DNA of 64,000 bases from Cristatella mucedo (lineage: Eukaryota > Bryozoa > Phylactolaemata > Cristatellidae), in NCBI GenBank assembly GCA_009760855.2, contig WPIO01000006.1:11637501-11701500 (forward strand), given 5' to 3'. The notes under the pieces are model-generated. The model made no database searches. It was given only the letters and a program-made list of their open reading frames with translations, and had not been told where the DNA came from. Position numbers and translations under genes: made by a program. Shown here one piece after another: positions 62,715-64,000 of this stretch (position 1 is its first letter; every line of letters begins with the position of its first letter).

Positions 62715-64000
62715 ACCGCTAAATAAAAGAGGCTAATGAATCAGTTGGCCTTTACATCGGCTGTGCTTGTCGTTGAAGAAGGTTTGCTTTAACAGCTGAG
62801 AAGTTTTCTAGCCGCTACGACATGCCCGGATCGTTGCCGATACCCTAGTTTCAATATCTGCCAACTGCAAATTGAAAATTAGTCAAGCGACAAGACCGCC
62901 GGTGACCAGCTGCAGACTTAAATTTGCTTCGGTTGCTGCCTCGCGACGATGAAAGCTTGAATTATTGTTACGTTCCGTATTCATTTACGTCTTCCATAGC
63001 TCGGATGGGTGACTCGAAAGATGCAGCTTAGCGCGATGGATAGGGCAGGCTAAGATCGTGAGAAGCCGTCTAGTGAAATGGGCCGTGTTGTGCCATACGA
63101 CACCACTTGCAGGTCTACTCTACCCTGTATGTGTTTAATAAAGAATTGTGTAAATAGCATGAAGTGGGTCTGTCACCATGCCCGTATTTGTCACTATCCC
63201 CGCATTATTGCTGTAAGAGGTAGGAATTAAGCCTAGTGAATGTTCATAGCAATGTTGATTGTGAAGAGTTGAATTATCGTCACTAGACTTATCGTCAAAA
63301 TGCTTTTTCTGAAGAATTTTTAGTACCCACCATTTTAACTAGAATACTGATTTCTCAATACTTTAATTTCTTTAATTTTCGAAATAATTTCTGCTAAATG
63401 CAAATTCATCGGCTCATCAGGTGTAAGTATTGCAATGACTGCCTGTAAGCAGCGTTGTCCAAGGATGCCGCAATGCCTTTGCTGAGTGATAAGTAATAAT
63501 AACCGTGTGGACATGAGTGGCTTCTCTTACATGATTTGACATAATTGTTTCAGCTCCAGATGCACACGAGGATCTTGGTACAGGTGTGTACTTGGTTCTT
63601 CATTGCTTTTCGGCGATTCTGACGGACCATGTGCTGTATTCATCTGCAAGCCCTATGTGCATGTAGTTGAATGGCAATGGTTAGGCAGTGCCATAGCTCT
63701 TCTTGGCTATAAACACAGCTCGGTCATAAACTGACCAAAGTGGTAATAATATGAGCATAAACTCCACCGGTCAATATGCTTATATGGCACGGTAATAAAT
63801 CAGTCACATTCCGCTTGATCTCTAGATAATGCACATGCAAATTATGACATGCAGCACTAGTTAACTATCCTGTTAAAACATAGTCATCGTAGGGGCGAGG
63901 AAGTGTCACAGTGCGCCTGGGCCACGACCCTGGTCCAGGTTCTGTCGATTTCAGGTGCAGGAGGCACCTCTTCCTACCCTGGCACGAGGCACAGGTCGGA
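62715..64000. other. Unassigned right end
   Basis: AT-rich with no recognised gene. Acceptor-like TTTCAG sites occur near 63554 and 63955, but no exon could be assigned. Confidence 0.45.

Overview
This window looks like nuclear DNA of an invertebrate animal. It has one spliced gene with GT-AG introns of 0.6 to 5.8 kb, tRNA-derived SINEs, non-LTR retrotransposons with the YADD reverse transcriptase motif, hAT-type MITEs, CpG-rich patches and many long microsatellites. A sponge or other early-branching animal would fit, but nothing here fixes the phylum. I saw no bacterial operons, rRNA, true tRNA genes or CRISPR arrays.

The main result is a complete seven-exon plus-strand gene (5084-21817). 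Its exons join in one frame into a 426-residue protein: an N-terminal TIR-like fold (about residues 7-135), a serine/acidic linker, an unassigned helical module beginning with an FW pair (about 186-260), and C-terminal HEAT repeats whose VR/LR positions recur every 31-33 residues. I do not recognise this architecture as a named family. Its nature suggests a cytosolic TIR adaptor or enzyme on a HEAT scaffold, possibly for innate immunity or NAD metabolism. The function is inference. The introns hold SINEs, LINE fragments, a 35-base G run and a roughly 400-bp GT microsatellite.

From 22 kb to 60 kb the window is mostly decayed retrotransposons. LINE-A (CR1/L2-like, usually antisense here) has more than 20 copies, nearly all ending in the same short stem-loop and an ATT-repeat tail. 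One 1.3-kb copy (53873-55190) keeps an unbroken reverse transcriptase C-terminal half. LINE-B is a second family with an ACATT-type tail, and LINE-A copies have inserted into it repeatedly. SINE-1 and SINE-2 are tRNA-headed; the SINE-2 tail resembles the LINE-A stem-loop, which suggests a LINE/SINE partnership.

The right end (60-64 kb) holds a 186-bp MITE that strongly resembles the horizontally transferred SPIN/URR1 hAT elements known from vertebrates, with a perfect 8-bp target duplication. It also has a second hAT-like MITE (404 bp) and a single exon resembling the start of mannose-1-phosphate guanylyltransferase (GMPPB), with altered signature residues and a damaged splice donor. GC-rich unique DNA at 31-37 kb may hide unassigned exons.
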